Origin: an uncultured Clostridium sp.
GTDB lineage: Bacteria; Bacillota; Clostridia; TANB77; CAG-508
Assembly: GCA_900554175.1 (NCBI GenBank)
Contig: USGK01000005.1
Location: forward strand, 11,359-75,358
DNA length: 64,000 nucleotides
Direction of reading: 5' to 3'
Every line of letters starts with the position of its first letter. Within the stretch, counting starts at the first letter, position 1. Shown here in pieces: positions 52,481-62,725 of this stretch. The notes beneath the pieces were generated by a model. It was given only the letters and a program-made list of their open reading frames with translations, searched no databases and was not told the DNA's origin. A program made the position numbers and the translations under genes.

Positions 52481-53723
52481 TTATTTGATATTTTCATCTT
52501 TTACAAAATACTTTGTACCAAGCATCTTATCTGGTAAATATTGCTGTTCTACATAATGACCTGGAAAATCATGTGGATATAGATACCCTTCACTATAGCC
52601 AAAATTTTTCATTTGCTCTACTGGTGCATTTCTAATATGCATTGGAATTGTTCCTGTATCTTTGCTTGATACATCTTCAAGTGCTTTGTTTATACCTAAA
52701 TATGTAGCATTTGACTTTTTTGAATTTGCAACATATACCGCAGCTTCTGCTAAAATTATTCGTGCTTCCGGCATTCCAACCATATTTACAGCTTCCATTG
52801 CTGATGTTGATAAAATTAATGCATTTGGATTGGCTAAACCAACATCTTCTGAACTGCAAATTACTATTCTTCTTGCTAAAAACATTGGGTCTTCTCCACC
52901 ATCTAAAGCTCTTGCAAGGTAAAATAATGTTGCATCTGCATCTGATCCCCTCATTGATTTTATAAAAGCACTTATATTATCATAATGCGAATCTCCTTTT
53001 TTGTCAAATGCTGCTTTTTTGTTTTGAATACAATTTTTTAAAATTTCATCTGTTATTTCAATTTCGCCATTTGAATTCATTCCGTGTTGTAAGTACTGCT
53101 ATTTCTAAAGCATTTAGTCCTGTTCTTACATCTCCAGCTGAAATATCTGCAAGTTTTTCAAGTGTTTTTTCTTCAATCTTTATATTATAATCTGCAAGTC
53201 CTTCTTTTTTATTTAAAGCCATTTTTAATACTTTTACAATGTCTTCTTTTGTTAAAGGCTCCAATTTTACAACCATTGATCTAGAAATTAAAGCTTTATT
53301 TACTTCAAAATATGGATTTTCTGTAGTTGCTCCAATTAAAATAATAGTACCATTTTCCACATAAGGAAGCAAGGCATCTTGTTGAAGTTTATTGAATCTA
53401 TGAATTTCATCTATAAACAAAACTGCTTTTCCTGTAGGATTTAACATAAAATTTTTTGTTTCTTCAATTACATTTTTTATATCTGCTACACCAGCTGTTA
53501 CAGCATTTATTTTATAAAATTTATACTTTGTTGTTTCACTTATTACTTGAGCTAAAGAAGTTTTTCCACAACCTGGAGGTCCAAATAATATTAAACTTGT
53601 AAGCCTATCTGCTTTGATTGTTCTATATAAAATTTTGTCTTTTCCTAGAACATGTTCTTGTCCCACATATTCTTCTAAGGACTTTGGTCTAACCCTGTAT
53701 GCCAACGGTTCATTACTGCTCAT
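52481..53723 (-). pseudogene. rarA: RarA/MgsA replication-associated AAA+ protein, split by a one-base frameshift
   Basis: The N-terminal part (53723 to about 53085) carries RPKSLEEYVGQEHVLGKDK, Walker A LFGPPGCGKTSLAQVI, Walker B AVLFIDEIHRFNK, and sensor IGATTENPYFEVN, ending SAGDVRTGLNALEIAVLTT. The C-terminal part (about 53080 to 52481) continues GEIEITDEILKNCIQNKKAA with SAFIKSMRGSDADATLFYLA and HDFPGHYVEQQYLP to the normal RarA end. Removing one T in the GAATTC near 53073-53078 joins them as TTRNESNGEIEIT. RarA acts at stalled replication forks. Either the gene is recently inactivated or this is a sequence error. Each half alone would be unlikely to function fully. Confidence 0.85.
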
Positions 53724-53738
53724 AATCTCCCTCCTCTT

Positions 53739-54764
53739 TTAATATAAAAACATTGCATCTCCAAAGCTAAAGAATCTATATTTTTCATCTACAGCATGTT
53801 TGTATGCTTTCAAAATATATTCTCTATTAGCAAAAGCTGAAACTAACATTAAAAGTGTTGACTTAGGTAAGTGGAAATTTGTAATCAATCCGTCAATACA
53901 CTTAAATTTGTATCCTGGATAAATATAAATTCCTGTATCAGATTCAATTGGTGCAACTAATCCTGTTTTTTCATCTGCTATTGTCTCTAAAACTCTACAA
54001 GAGGTTGTTCCAACTGCAATTACTCTTCCACCACTTTTCTTTGTTTCATTTATTTTCTCTACATCTTCTTGTTTTATATAAAAATGTTCTGTATGCATTT
54101 TATGTTCTTCTATATTTTCTTCTTTAACAGGTCTAAATGTTCCAATTCCTACATGTAAAGTTACATTAGCAATTTTTACACCTTTTTCTTCTATTTTCTT
54201 TAAAAGTTCTGGTGTAAAATGAAGTCCTGCTGTTGGTGCTGCAGCTGAACCTTCATATTTTGCATAAACTGTTTGATATCTGCTTTTTTCTTTTAAGCTT
54301 TCATGAATATATGGTGGAAGTGGCATTAGCCCTATTTGGTCTAGTATTTCGTTAAAAATACCTTCATAGCTAAATTCTACTTTTCTTGTTCCTCCATCCA
54401 TTACATCTAGTATTTTAGCTTTTAATATACCGTCACCAAATATTACCTCAGTTCCTGGTTTTAATTTATTTCCTGGTCTTACTATTGATTCCCATATATC
54501 ATTTTCTATTCTATTTAATAATACAAATTCTACATTTGCTCCAGTATCTTTTTTACCATAAAGTCTTGCAGGAATAACTTTTGTATTATTTCTAACTAAA
54601 CAATCTCCTGGTTGTAAATAATCAATTATATCTTTAAAAACTTTATCTTCTATTGTCTCATTTTCTTTATTAAGTACCATAAGTCTTGATTCATCTCTTT
54701 TTTTTATCGGTACTTGTGCTATTAATTCTTCTGGTAAGTAATAATCGAATTCTTCTAATTTCAT
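53739..54764 (-). CDS. queA: S-adenosylmethionine:tRNA ribosyltransferase-isomerase
   Basis: A 341-residue QueA that transfers the ribosyl group of AdoMet to preQ1-tRNA, making epoxyqueuosine. It has [20 protein letters not shown] at the start, [41 protein letters not shown] and [20 protein letters not shown]. All family blocks and a normal length are present. It lies 15 bases before rarA. No tgt gene is in the window. Confidence 0.96.
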   Translation of the reverse strand: MKLEEFDYYLPEELIAQVPIKKRDESRLMVLNKENETIEDKVFKDIIDYLQPGDCLVRNNTKVIPARLYGKKDTGANVEFVLLNRIENDIWESIVRPGNKLKPGTEVIFGDGILKAKILDVMDGGTRKVEFSYEGIFNEILDQIGLMPLPPYIHESLKEKSRYQTVYAKYEGSAAAPTAGLHFTPELLKKIEEKGVKIANVTLHVGIGTFRPVKEENIEEHKMHTEHFYIKQEDVEKINETKKSGGRVIAVGTTSCRVLETIADEKTGLVAPIESDTGIYIYPGYKFKCIDGLITNFHLPKSTLLMLVSAFANREYILKAYKHAVDEKYRFFSFGDAMFLY

Positions 54765-54819
54765 TTCTTTTTTGGATATTTTTTAATATCTCTCTCCTTC
54801 TAATTTTATTTCATGTTTT

Positions 54820-55374
54820 TTATATATCAAAAAAATATGTTGATTCTAAATCTGCTTCATGTGTTAATAATGCAATTGGATATTTTTTATATGCTGCTCC
54901 TATTGTGTTATATAGTTCTTTTGGTTCAGTATATCCCATATGCCAGCGTATTGCATATTTTTCTTCGGGTGTTAGTTTTATGTATTCTGAAATCATCATG
55001 ACTGATTTTTCTCCATGTCCATATGGAATTGTGTCATCTACTGTGTAATAAGGAACTTTTTCCCATATCCCTAATGCATTTTTTGCATTTCTGTAATCTA
55101 TCTTGTAAAAATTTGCCTTGCATATATCATGTAATAATGCAATTATCTTTATTGAATCTTCTGGAGTCGTTATTTCTATAGGTGTATGTTTTACTTTTTC
55201 TTTTAATATTTCATATACTTTCATACTATGTTCTAATAAACCATGTTCAAAGCATCCATGAAATCTTGTACTTGCTGGTGCTTCAAAAAAATCTGTTTTT
55301 TCTATAAATCCTATTAAATCTTCTATATTTTCTCTTTTTGTGCTTCTTAGTAGTTCTATAAATTCTTCTTTCAT
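54820..55374 (-). CDS. HD-domain phosphohydrolase
   Basis: A 184-residue HD-superfamily protein. Metal ligands are visible in HGCFEHGLLEHSMKVYEI, IIALLHDICKANFY and IPYGHGEKSVMMI, with IRWHMGY and LLTHEADLES completing the site. Such enzymes hydrolyse phosphoesters, often of nucleotides or short oligonucleotides. The substrate is not known. I start at the ATG at 55374, but a TTG two codons earlier (55380) has better spacing to AGGAAGGA. It lies between sigH and queA, behind the sigH terminator. Confidence 0.82.
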   Translation of the reverse strand: MKEEFIELLRSTKRENIEDLIGFIEKTDFFEAPASTRFHGCFEHGLLEHSMKVYEILKEKVKHTPIEITTPEDSIKIIALLHDICKANFYKIDYRNAKNALGIWEKVPYYTVDDTIPYGHGEKSVMMISEYIKLTPEEKYAIRWHMGYTEPKELYNTIGAAYKKYPIALLTHEADLESTYFFDI

Positions 55375-55409
55375 TTCCAATTTTATTCCTTCCTTTTGTT
55401 TATTCTTAA

Positions 55410-55435
55410 AATCAGCGAGTAACAACTCGCTGATT
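55410..55435 (-). terminator. Terminator after sigH
   Basis: An 11-base-pair stem AATCAGCGAGT/ACTCGCTGATT (55410-55420, 55425-55435) with a four-base loop lies 15 bases beyond the sigH stop. It is followed on the minus strand by TTTTAAG, so read-through into the HD gene is possible. Confidence 0.75.
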
Positions 55436-55450
55436 ACTTTTTTAACATCT

Positions 55451-56104
55451 TTATGAATTTTTTTCTATTTTTTCTTTTATTTTTAAAGCTTTTTTTCTTA
55501 TTCTTTGTATTGCAGTATCAACTGATTTTACTTTTGTATCGAGCTTTGTTGCAATACTTGCATAACTTTCTCCGTTTTTATATAAATTTAAAACTTGTCT
55601 TTCAAATTTACTTAAACTTTCGTCTATGTTTTTTTCTACAAGATCAAAATATTCTTTTTTTGTCACTATATCTAATGGATCTTCTGCACCCTTTCCTATA
55701 TCTAATACTTCCATTACAGATGTATCTTCATCTTCATCATATGCTGAAGCATTTAAAGATATTGAAGAATTTAATGGTATATGTTTTTGTCTATTTGAAT
55801 TTTTTACTGCAGTAATTAATTGTCTTTCTATACATAACCCGGCAAATGTTTTAAATGAATTTTGTTTTTCGCAATCATATGATTTTACAGCTTTATATAG
55901 CCCAATATAGCCCTCTTGCATTATATCTTCTCTTTCTGAACCTACCATAAAAAATTTATTGGCTTTTATACTTACTATATCTTTGTATCTATTCATTAAG
56001 CAATTTAAAGCCATATTATTATTATTGTCTGCAACTTCTCTTAATAAATATTCATCTGACATTTGATTATATTCTTCTTTTTTTCCTTGTGGCACTATAT
56101 TCAT
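55451..56104 (-). CDS. sigH: RNA polymerase sigma-H factor (sporulation/transition state)
   Basis: A 217-residue sigma-70-family factor. Region 2 has DYLLREVADNN-type sequence and EDIMQEGYIGLYKAVKSYDC, with FAGLCIERQLITAVKNSNRQ and KHIPLNSSISLNASAYDED close to Bacillus SigH. Region 4 ends YASIATKLDTKVKSVDTAIQ RIRKKA. SigH directs early sporulation genes, so its presence suggests a spore former. GGAGGAAG precedes the ATG. It has its own consensus promoter. Confidence 0.94.
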   Translation of the reverse strand: MNIVPQGKKEEYNQMSDEYLLREVADNNNNMALNCLMNRYKDIVSIKANKFFMVGSEREDIMQEGYIGLYKAVKSYDCEKQNSFKTFAGLCIERQLITAVKNSNRQKHIPLNSSISLNASAYDEDEDTSVMEVLDIGKGAEDPLDIVTKKEYFDLVEKNIDESLSKFERQVLNLYKNGESYASIATKLDTKVKSVDTAIQRIRKKALKIKEKIEKNS

Positions 56105-56143
56105 ATTGTAATTCTTCCTCCGACTTACTTTTTGTATAATTTT

Positions 56144-56172
56144 ATTATATTGATTAAATTAAGGGATGTCAA
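56144..56172 (-). promoter_or_regulatory. Consensus promoter of sigH
   Basis: Perfect TTGACA (56167-56172) and TATAAT (56144-56149) with a 17-base spacer on the minus strand, between the polA stop and the sigH start. Confidence 0.85.
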
Positions 56173-56201
56173 GCTTTTTAGCGATTTTTTTACAATTATT
56201 T

Positions 56202-58931
56202 TTATTTGCATTCATACCAGCTATTAGCCTCTGAAACTTCTGCAAGTAAAGGTACTCTCAATTTTGCTGCATCTTCCATACAGTTTTTTATTATTTTCTT
56301 TACTTTTTCCTTTTCCTCAACTGGTGCTTCGATCATCATTTCATCATGAACTTGTAATACAATCTTAGATTTCATATTATTTTCTTTAAGCTTTTTATAT
56401 ACATTTATCATTGCAATTTTCATTATATCTGCTGCTGTTCCTTGTATAGGAGTATTCATAGCAGCTCTTTTACCAAATTCTCTTACCATATAATTACTTG
56501 ATGTCAATTCTTTTATATATCTTTTTCTATTAAACATAGTTTTAGCATATCCTTTTTCTTTTGCTTCTTCAACAACTTTATCCATATAATTTTTTATTCC
56601 AGAATATTCTTCTAAGTACTGGTCTATATATGCTTTAGCTTCCTTTCTACTTACACCTAATTGTTCTCCTAGTCCAAATTCGCTTATTCCATAAACTATT
56701 CCAAAGTTTACTGCTTTTGCACTACTTCTTTCTTCTTTTGTTACTTCATCAATCGGTTTGTGTAATACTTTTGATGCAGCTTGTTTATGAATATCTTCTC
56801 CATTTAAAAATGCAGTTATCATATGTTTGTCTTCTGACATATGTGCTAATACTCTTAATTCTATTTGTGAATAGTCTGCATCTATATAAACATTTCCTTT
56901 TTCAGGTTTAAATACCTTTCGTAATTGCTTTCCAAGTTCAATTCTTGTTGGAATATTTTGAAGATTTGGTTCTGTTGAACTAATTCTTCCTGTTGCTGTT
57001 ATTGTTTGATGAAAAAATGAATGTATTCTTTTTGTCTTAGGATTTATATATGGTTTCATTCCTTCAACATATGTTGAATTAAGTTTGGCAAGTTGCCTAT
57101 ATTCTAATATTTTTTCTATTATTGGATGATAATTTTTCAATTTTTCTAAAACATCTTCAGCTGTTGAATATCCTGATTTTGTTTTCTTTTTTACAGGTAA
57201 TTCTAATTTTTCAAACAATATCTCTCCTAATTGTTTTGGTGAATTTATATTAAATTCTTCTCCAGCTATATTATATATTTCTTGTGTTAAAATTTCTAAT
57301 CCATCTTTTAATGTTTTCCCAAATTCTTCTAATTCATTTTCTTCTATTCCCATTCCATTCCATTGCATATCTGAAAGTACTTCTACTGTTGGCATGTCTA
57401 TTTTCTCGAAGAGTTCCATACATTCAATTTCATTTAACTTTTCTGCTAAAACTTTTGAAAGTGCCCATATTACATATGCATAAAATGATGTCTTATATTT
57501 TAACCCGTCTTTTTTATTTTCGTTTTCGTTATCAAAGAAAGTTATTTGTTTTTGTTCTTCTGATATTCCTTTTTTTAATAGATAATCTTCTATATTTAAA
57601 TTTAGATATAAATCTGTTAATTTATCTATTGGATATTTTCCCTCAGTTGGATTTAAAATATAACTTGCTACTTCAACATCAAATTTTATATTTTGCATAT
57701 GAATTCCCATTTGTTTTAATATGATATAATCATTTGTCATTTTTATACCAAATTTTTCTTTTTTGGGATCTTCAAAAACATTCTTCAATAATTCATAAAA
57801 TTTTGGGTATTCTGATTTTATATAATATACTTTATTTTTTTCATAATCAAAAATACCAATTGATATTATCTTTTTCTTTATAATGTATTCTTCATTTTTT
57901 TTATCTTCTAATCCTAAATAGTAAACTATTTTATCTAATGAATTTATTGTTTTTATTACATCTTCTGTTATATCTCCTATAATTTCAAATATATCTTCAA
58001 TACTTTTATTTTCAGAATCTATGCTTTTTCCACTAGGCTTTTCTTTATTTAAGTCAAATCTCTCTATATATTTTTTAAAATTCCATTCTTCAAATAGTTT
58101 TAGCACCTCTTCCTTGTCCCATTCTTCTACCTTTAAAGTATTTAAATCATCATCTAACGGTACTGCATTATTTATTTCTCCAAGAGTCCTTGAAAGAAAT
58201 GCCTTTTCTCTATTTTCTACAATATTTTTTTTCTGTTTTCCTTTTAAATCATCTTTTCCTTCATCTATTGCTTTATATAAATTCTCTATCGTGTTATATT
58301 TTTTTATCAAATTAATAGCTGTTTTAGGACCTATACCTGGTACACCTGGAATGTTGTCTGATGAATCTCCTTGTAATCCTTTTACTTCTATTAAAGCTTT
58401 AGGTTCTAATCCATATTCTTCAAAAATCTTATTTTTATCATATTCCTCTGTTTCTGTTTTTCCAGCTTTGGTTCTTGGTATTCTTATTGTAACTCTATCT
58501 GTTGCTAATTGAAAAGTATCTCTATCTCCTGAGAGTATTATAACATCAAGTCCTTGTTCTTCTCCATATTTTGCAAGTGTTCCTAAAATATCGTCACCTT
58601 CAAACCCTTCTTTTTGAACTATATCAATTTTCATTGCTTTTAGAACTTCTTTTATCATAGGCATTTGCTGAGCAAGTTCTTCTGGCATTCCATGTCTATT
58701 AGCTTTATATCCTTCATACATCTTATGTCTAGCAGTAGGAGCTTTTAAGTCAAATGATACAGCCATATAATCTGGTTTTAGATCTTCTATATTTTTAAAC
58801 ATTATTGCTAAAAATCCATATACTGCGTTTGTATATTTCCCATCTTTAGCTGTTAACATTTTACTTCCCATTATTCCATAAAATGCTCTGTTTGCTATAC
58901 TATTTCCATCTATTAAAAGTAATTTTTTCAA
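56202..58931 (-). CDS. polA: DNA polymerase I
   Basis: A 909-residue PolA. The N-terminal 5' nuclease (1-290) has LLLIDGNSIANRAFYGIMGS, GDRDTFQLATDRV and GPKTAINLIKKYNT. The middle domain (about 310-510) matches the 3'-5' exonuclease fold, but the DXE site is missing (KIVYYLGLED), so proofreading is probably lost, as in Bacillus-type Pol I. The polymerase has DADYSQIELRVLAHMSEDKH, RSSAKAVNFGIVYGISEFG and QVHDEMMIEAPVEE. It starts at a TTG (58931) after GGAGG, overlapping the upstream glycosyltransferase stop by four bases. Confidence 0.96.
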   Translation of the reverse strand: MKKLLLIDGNSIANRAFYGIMGSKMLTAKDGKYTNAVYGFLAIMFKNIEDLKPDYMAVSFDLKAPTARHKMYEGYKANRHGMPEELAQQMPMIKEVLKAMKIDIVQKEGFEGDDILGTLAKYGEEQGLDVIILSGDRDTFQLATDRVTIRIPRTKAGKTETEEYDKNKIFEEYGLEPKALIEVKGLQGDSSDNIPGVPGIGPKTAINLIKKYNTIENLYKAIDEGKDDLKGKQKKNIVENREKAFLSRTLGEINNAVPLDDDLNTLKVEEWDKEEVLKLFEEWNFKKYIERFDLNKEKPSGKSIDSENKSIEDIFEIIGDITEDVIKTINSLDKIVYYLGLEDKKNEEYIIKKKIISIGIFDYEKNKVYYIKSEYPKFYELLKNVFEDPKKEKFGIKMTNDYIILKQMGIHMQNIKFDVEVASYILNPTEGKYPIDKLTDLYLNLNIEDYLLKKGISEEQKQITFFDNENENKKDGLKYKTSFYAYVIWALSKVLAEKLNEIECMELFEKIDMPTVEVLSDMQWNGMGIEENELEEFGKTLKDGLEILTQEIYNIAGEEFNINSPKQLGEILFEKLELPVKKKTKSGYSTAEDVLEKLKNYHPIIEKILEYRQLAKLNSTYVEGMKPYINPKTKRIHSFFHQTITATGRISSTEPNLQNIPTRIELGKQLRKVFKPEKGNVYIDADYSQIELRVLAHMSEDKHMITAFLNGEDIHKQAASKVLHKPIDEVTKEERSSAKAVNFGIVYGISEFGLGEQLGVSRKEAKAYIDQYLEEYSGIKNYMDKVVEEAKEKGYAKTMFNRKRYIKELTSSNYMVREFGKRAAMNTPIQGTAADIMKIAMINVYKKLKENNMKSKIVLQVHDEMMIEAPVEEKEKVKKIIKNCMEDAAKLRVPLLAEVSEANSWYECK

Positions 58932-60496
58932 TGTAAATCCTCCTTAATCTTTTTTTCTAAAACTAAAAAATCATCAATATAAGTTTTTTTCCATAAATCT
59001 TCATCAATATTGTAATTCTTTTCTTCTTTTTTCTTCAAAATATATGCCACGTCTTTTGTATTATCCAATTTTTTTGGTAAACTGAATATATATTTTCCAA
59101 AAGATTTAACACTATCGAAGCTCTTAATATTATTTTTATATTTGACTGTTGCATTAAAATATCTTGGATTTATTTTATTATAAAATAAAACATATATATA
59201 TGGCTCTTTAAAAGCATATTCAAAATAAATTTCTTCTGTTTCTATTTCGTTTGTATATTTTATAACACTTTCAATTCCATCATAAAATGTATAGTTATTT
59301 GTAAAATCAGTTTTAAAATATGTGTTTTCAAAACTGATAAATGCTATTAGATACATAACAACTAAAATATATCCAAGTACTTTGACATTTTCAATTATCT
59401 CGTATACACCAATTGCAGTATAATAAATAACTTGAATCCATAAAACATTGATTCTATTAATATTTGGCTCCACAATAAATGTTAGCAATATTGAGGTCAA
59501 AAACCATATATTCATCATTATATTAATTTCATTTTTTCTTTTAAATGATAAAAACAAACCTATTATAGTAAGTGGTATCGAAAATATATAAATTATACCA
59601 TATGGAAATATTGCATTTGAAAGTAATCTGTCATCTCCTGTAAGTAATATTTTCATACTTTCACTAAAATTGCTAATCATTGTTTTTAATATACTTCCCT
59701 TTGAAAGTAATGTTAAGGTTTCATATCTGTTTGATTGCATTCTTGGAATCGTTATAAATCCTATCTTAATTTCATTTAAATTAAAAGAATTTATAAATAT
59801 CATTAAAATTATTGGTAATGCTATCACAAAAATTATTCCTAATCCAATAACTGCCTCTAATAATTTTATTCTTCTTTTCTTTAGCAATAATGCTATAAAC
59901 ATTATAAAAAATACTGGTATTACGAAGTATGATATTCCATAAGCATAACTTGCAATCCCTAAAAAAGCTGAACCTATATAAAAATTTTCTTTTTTATCAT
60001 ATTTTAAAAACTTTGAGAAAAAGTAAACCGACCATAATATAATGTCTGGCAGTATATTTGATTCTAATCCAAATCTGCTTTTCATAATATACCATGGTGA
60101 AATTGAAAAAATAAATAATACACATAATGTCATCTTTTTATTTTCTATTATCTTTAAAAGTTTATATAAAACAATTAAAGATATACACCCTATTATTGCA
60201 ATTGGAAATCTAACTGAAAATGTCGATAATCCAAAAAACTTAATAAATGGCATAATTAAATATGCATAAAGTGCATTTTGACCGCTTCCCCATGCCTCTA
60301 AAAATACTGGATATGTTTTGCCATTTCTATCTATTCCATAATTCATTATTGAATAAGCCTCATATCCAATTGATGCCTCATCTACATTTAGACCATTTGG
60401 ATGTTCAGATATTCCATATATTCTTACAAAAAAACCAATTATTAAAATTATACATATCATTATTTCATATTTATATTTTCTTACTAAACTATTCAT
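58928..60496 (-). CDS. PMT/ArnT-type membrane glycosyltransferase
   Basis: A 522-residue integral membrane protein with 11-13 hydrophobic segments. The first periplasmic-type loop carries NGLNVDEASIGYEAYSIMNY, the acidic catalytic loop of GT39/GT83-like enzymes that use polyprenyl-linked sugars. A C-terminal soluble part (about 420-522) follows. It probably glycosylates a lipid or surface polymer. The start overlaps the upstream related gene's stop, and the end overlaps polA, so all three are translationally coupled. Confidence 0.83.
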   Translation of the reverse strand: MNSLVRKYKYEIMICIILIIGFFVRIYGISEHPNGLNVDEASIGYEAYSIMNYGIDRNGKTYPVFLEAWGSGQNALYAYLIMPFIKFFGLSTFSVRFPIAIIGCISLIVLYKLLKIIENKKMTLCVLFIFSISPWYIMKSRFGLESNILPDIILWSVYFFSKFLKYDKKENFYIGSAFLGIASYAYGISYFVIPVFFIMFIALLLKKRRIKLLEAVIGLGIIFVIALPIILMIFINSFNLNEIKIGFITIPRMQSNRYETLTLLSKGSILKTMISNFSESMKILLTGDDRLLSNAIFPYGIIYIFSIPLTIIGLFLSFKRKNEINIMMNIWFLTSILLTFIVEPNINRINVLWIQVIYYTAIGVYEIIENVKVLGYILVVMYLIAFISFENTYFKTDFTNNYTFYDGIESVIKYTNEIETEEIYFEYAFKEPYIYVLFYNKINPRYFNATVKYKNNIKSFDSVKSFGKYIFSLPKKLDNTKDVAYILKKKEEKNYNIDEDLWKKTYIDDFLVLEKKIKEDLH

Positions 60497-62004
60497 ATAT
60501 ATCGAAAACTCCTATTGTCCCTGTTCTTTTCATATCTTTTTTTATATAATTGATAACCTTTTCTGGTGTTTGCCAATTTCTTATAAATTTATCACTTAGA
60601 ATTAGAACTGTTTTTTTATTATCTCTTTTTAAATCTTCAATAAGTCCTTCTTCCCCTTTTCCTCCTATATTTCCTTTTAGAAACATATCGTAATTTTTAT
60701 TATATTTATCAATAGGAATCATATATAAAGCTGCTTGAGCATCTAAAATATATGTCACTTTTTCATTACTTAATATAAATTCATCAACTTCTTTTATACG
60801 GTCAATTTGATTTTGACTTATAGGTGTTCCAATGTAATGTCTTATTTCACTATTGAAATTTAAATCATTCATTTCTATTACCTTATGATACATATAATAT
60901 CCACATTCAAGTATTATAAATGTAATTAAAACGTTTGATAAAACAAAATTAACCTTTTCTTTAATATTAATTTTATCCAAAATTTTTCCTACAATAATTC
61001 CTGATAAATGACCTATTATAATTAAACATGGAATTATTCCTATTACAAAATGTGATTCATCTGCTATTGGATAAACAACACTTAACCCAGCCAATCCATA
61101 AAATGTTAAAAATAAAAACTCTTTTTGTTTTTTAACAAAGTAAATTCCAAATATTATTATTAAAATTATTGGAGAATAGCTTAATATTTTTATAATTATG
61201 TTTTTACTTTTTATTAACCTCTCGTAAGATATTTTGTTCGAAAATGTCGAAATACCATATAAACAATAATCTAAAAATTCTGAAAATGCACCATTTATAA
61301 TTAAGTAAGCAAAAATTAATACAACAGGTATCAAAACTCCTATTGCTCTATACATTACAATTTTTAAGAAGTTTTTTATTTGATTTCTATTCTTGATTTC
61401 AAATATTTTGTAACCTACTGCAGAAATTGCTATTAATGCTCCTGTACTTTGCTTAAACATTATACACATTCCAGCTAAAATACCAATTATTAAATCTTTT
61501 TTCTTATTTAAAATTAATGTTTCTGTTTTTTCTTTCGGTATTTCCAAATAAATTATTATTAAAAGCATCAAACTTGTTGCCCAGTTGTAATCGATAGTAA
61601 AATAATCTTTCATTATATATGTCGAAAAAATTATTAATATAATCCCAATAAATTCTGGAACTTTAAGTTTTTTAGTTATTTTATACATCATGAAAATAAT
61701 TACTGAACACATTATTATTGCCAAAGTCCTCATAACAAGAACTTCTTGTCCAAAAATTTTTAAAATTATTCCGGCAGATTAGTGGAAGTAATGGTGTTTG
61801 TACCATACTGAAATCTCTATATGGCACCATATTTTTTGAAACGCAATTTGAAAAATTAAAATTCCATAACTCATCTAAATTTGTTAATTCTCTTGCATAT
61901 ACTGTTACCGCAATATACAGTAATATACTTACAAAAATTATTATTTCTTTTATTTTGATATTCTCTGTTATTATCTCAATTTTTTCTTTTAATTTATTTC
62001 TCAC
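60489..62004 (-). pseudogene. Second PMT-type membrane glycosyltransferase, frameshifted
   Basis: The first frame starts at a GTG (62004) and gives helix 1, then RELTNLDELWNFNFSNCVSK and NMVPYRDFSMVQTPLLPL. The last stretch is the acidic first loop of GT39-type enzymes. One extra base near 61779-61780 shifts the frame. The next frame continues SAGIILKIFGQEVLVMRTLA and runs through about ten helices to the stop at 60489. The two parts make a full protein of about 504 residues, similar in layout to the neighbour at 58928. An ATG at 61733 could start only the C-terminal part, which would lack the catalytic loop. Confidence 0.8.
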
Positions 62005-62008
62005 CTTA

Positions 62009-62725
62009 TTATTTTCCTTTTAAATTTTTTATTTCATTAGGTGTTAAATACCTCCATTCACCTAATTTTAATTTGTTTACTTCTAAATTTGCAATTTTGC
62101 TTCTATGTAAAGCAATAACTCTTTTACCTATTGCTTCACACATTTTTCTTACCTGTCTGTTTTTTCCTTCATGAATTGTAATTTGAATTCTTGATAAATT
62201 TTTTTCCTCATCAATTTTTAATATTTTTACTTTTGCTGGCTTAGTTTTATAATCTTCATCAATTATAACACCTTCTTCGAGCTTTTTTATATCATCTATT
62301 GATACTTTTCCTGCAACTGTTGCATTATATGTCTTATTTACCTCATTTTTAGGATGTATTAATTTATTTACCAAATCGCCATCATTTGTAAGTATTAACG
62401 CTCCAGATGTATACATATCTAATCTTCCTACTGGTACAATTCTTTTATTTATTTTTACTAAATCTAAAACCGTATCTCTACTAAATTGATCTTTTACAGT
62501 TGTAACATAGCCTATTGGTTTATTTAATAATATATATACTTTTTCTTCTTCTTTTTTTACTATTTTTCCGTTATATTTTATTTTATCTTCGTCCGTTACT
62601 TTTGTTCCTAATTCTGTTACAACTTTTCCATTTACCTCAATTTTTCCTTGCAAGATTAATTCTTCGCATTTTCTTCTTGAGGCAATTCCTGCAGCTGCTA
62701 GATATTTTTGGAGTCTTTCTTCCAT
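62009..62725 (-). CDS. rRNA pseudouridine synthase, RsuA/RluB family
   Basis: A 238-residue enzyme. The S4 RNA-binding domain (MEERLQKYLAAAGIASRRKC to TELGTKV) precedes the catalytic domain with VGRLDMYTSGALILTNDGDL, where the first aspartate is the catalytic residue. The end is IHEGKNRQVRKMCEAIGKRV. This places it in the RluB/RsuA family, most like 23S-modifying RluB of Bacillota. AAAGGGATGAG lies before the ATG. It overlaps the upstream DUF2974 gene by 28 bases. Confidence 0.94.
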   Translation of the reverse strand: MEERLQKYLAAAGIASRRKCEELILQGKIEVNGKVVTELGTKVTDEDKIKYNGKIVKKEEEKVYILLNKPIGYVTTVKDQFSRDTVLDLVKINKRIVPVGRLDMYTSGALILTNDGDLVNKLIHPKNEVNKTYNATVAGKVSIDDIKKLEEGVIIDEDYKTKPAKVKILKIDEEKNLSRIQITIHEGKNRQVRKMCEAIGKRVIALHRSKIANLEVNKLKLGEWRYLTPNEIKNLKGK

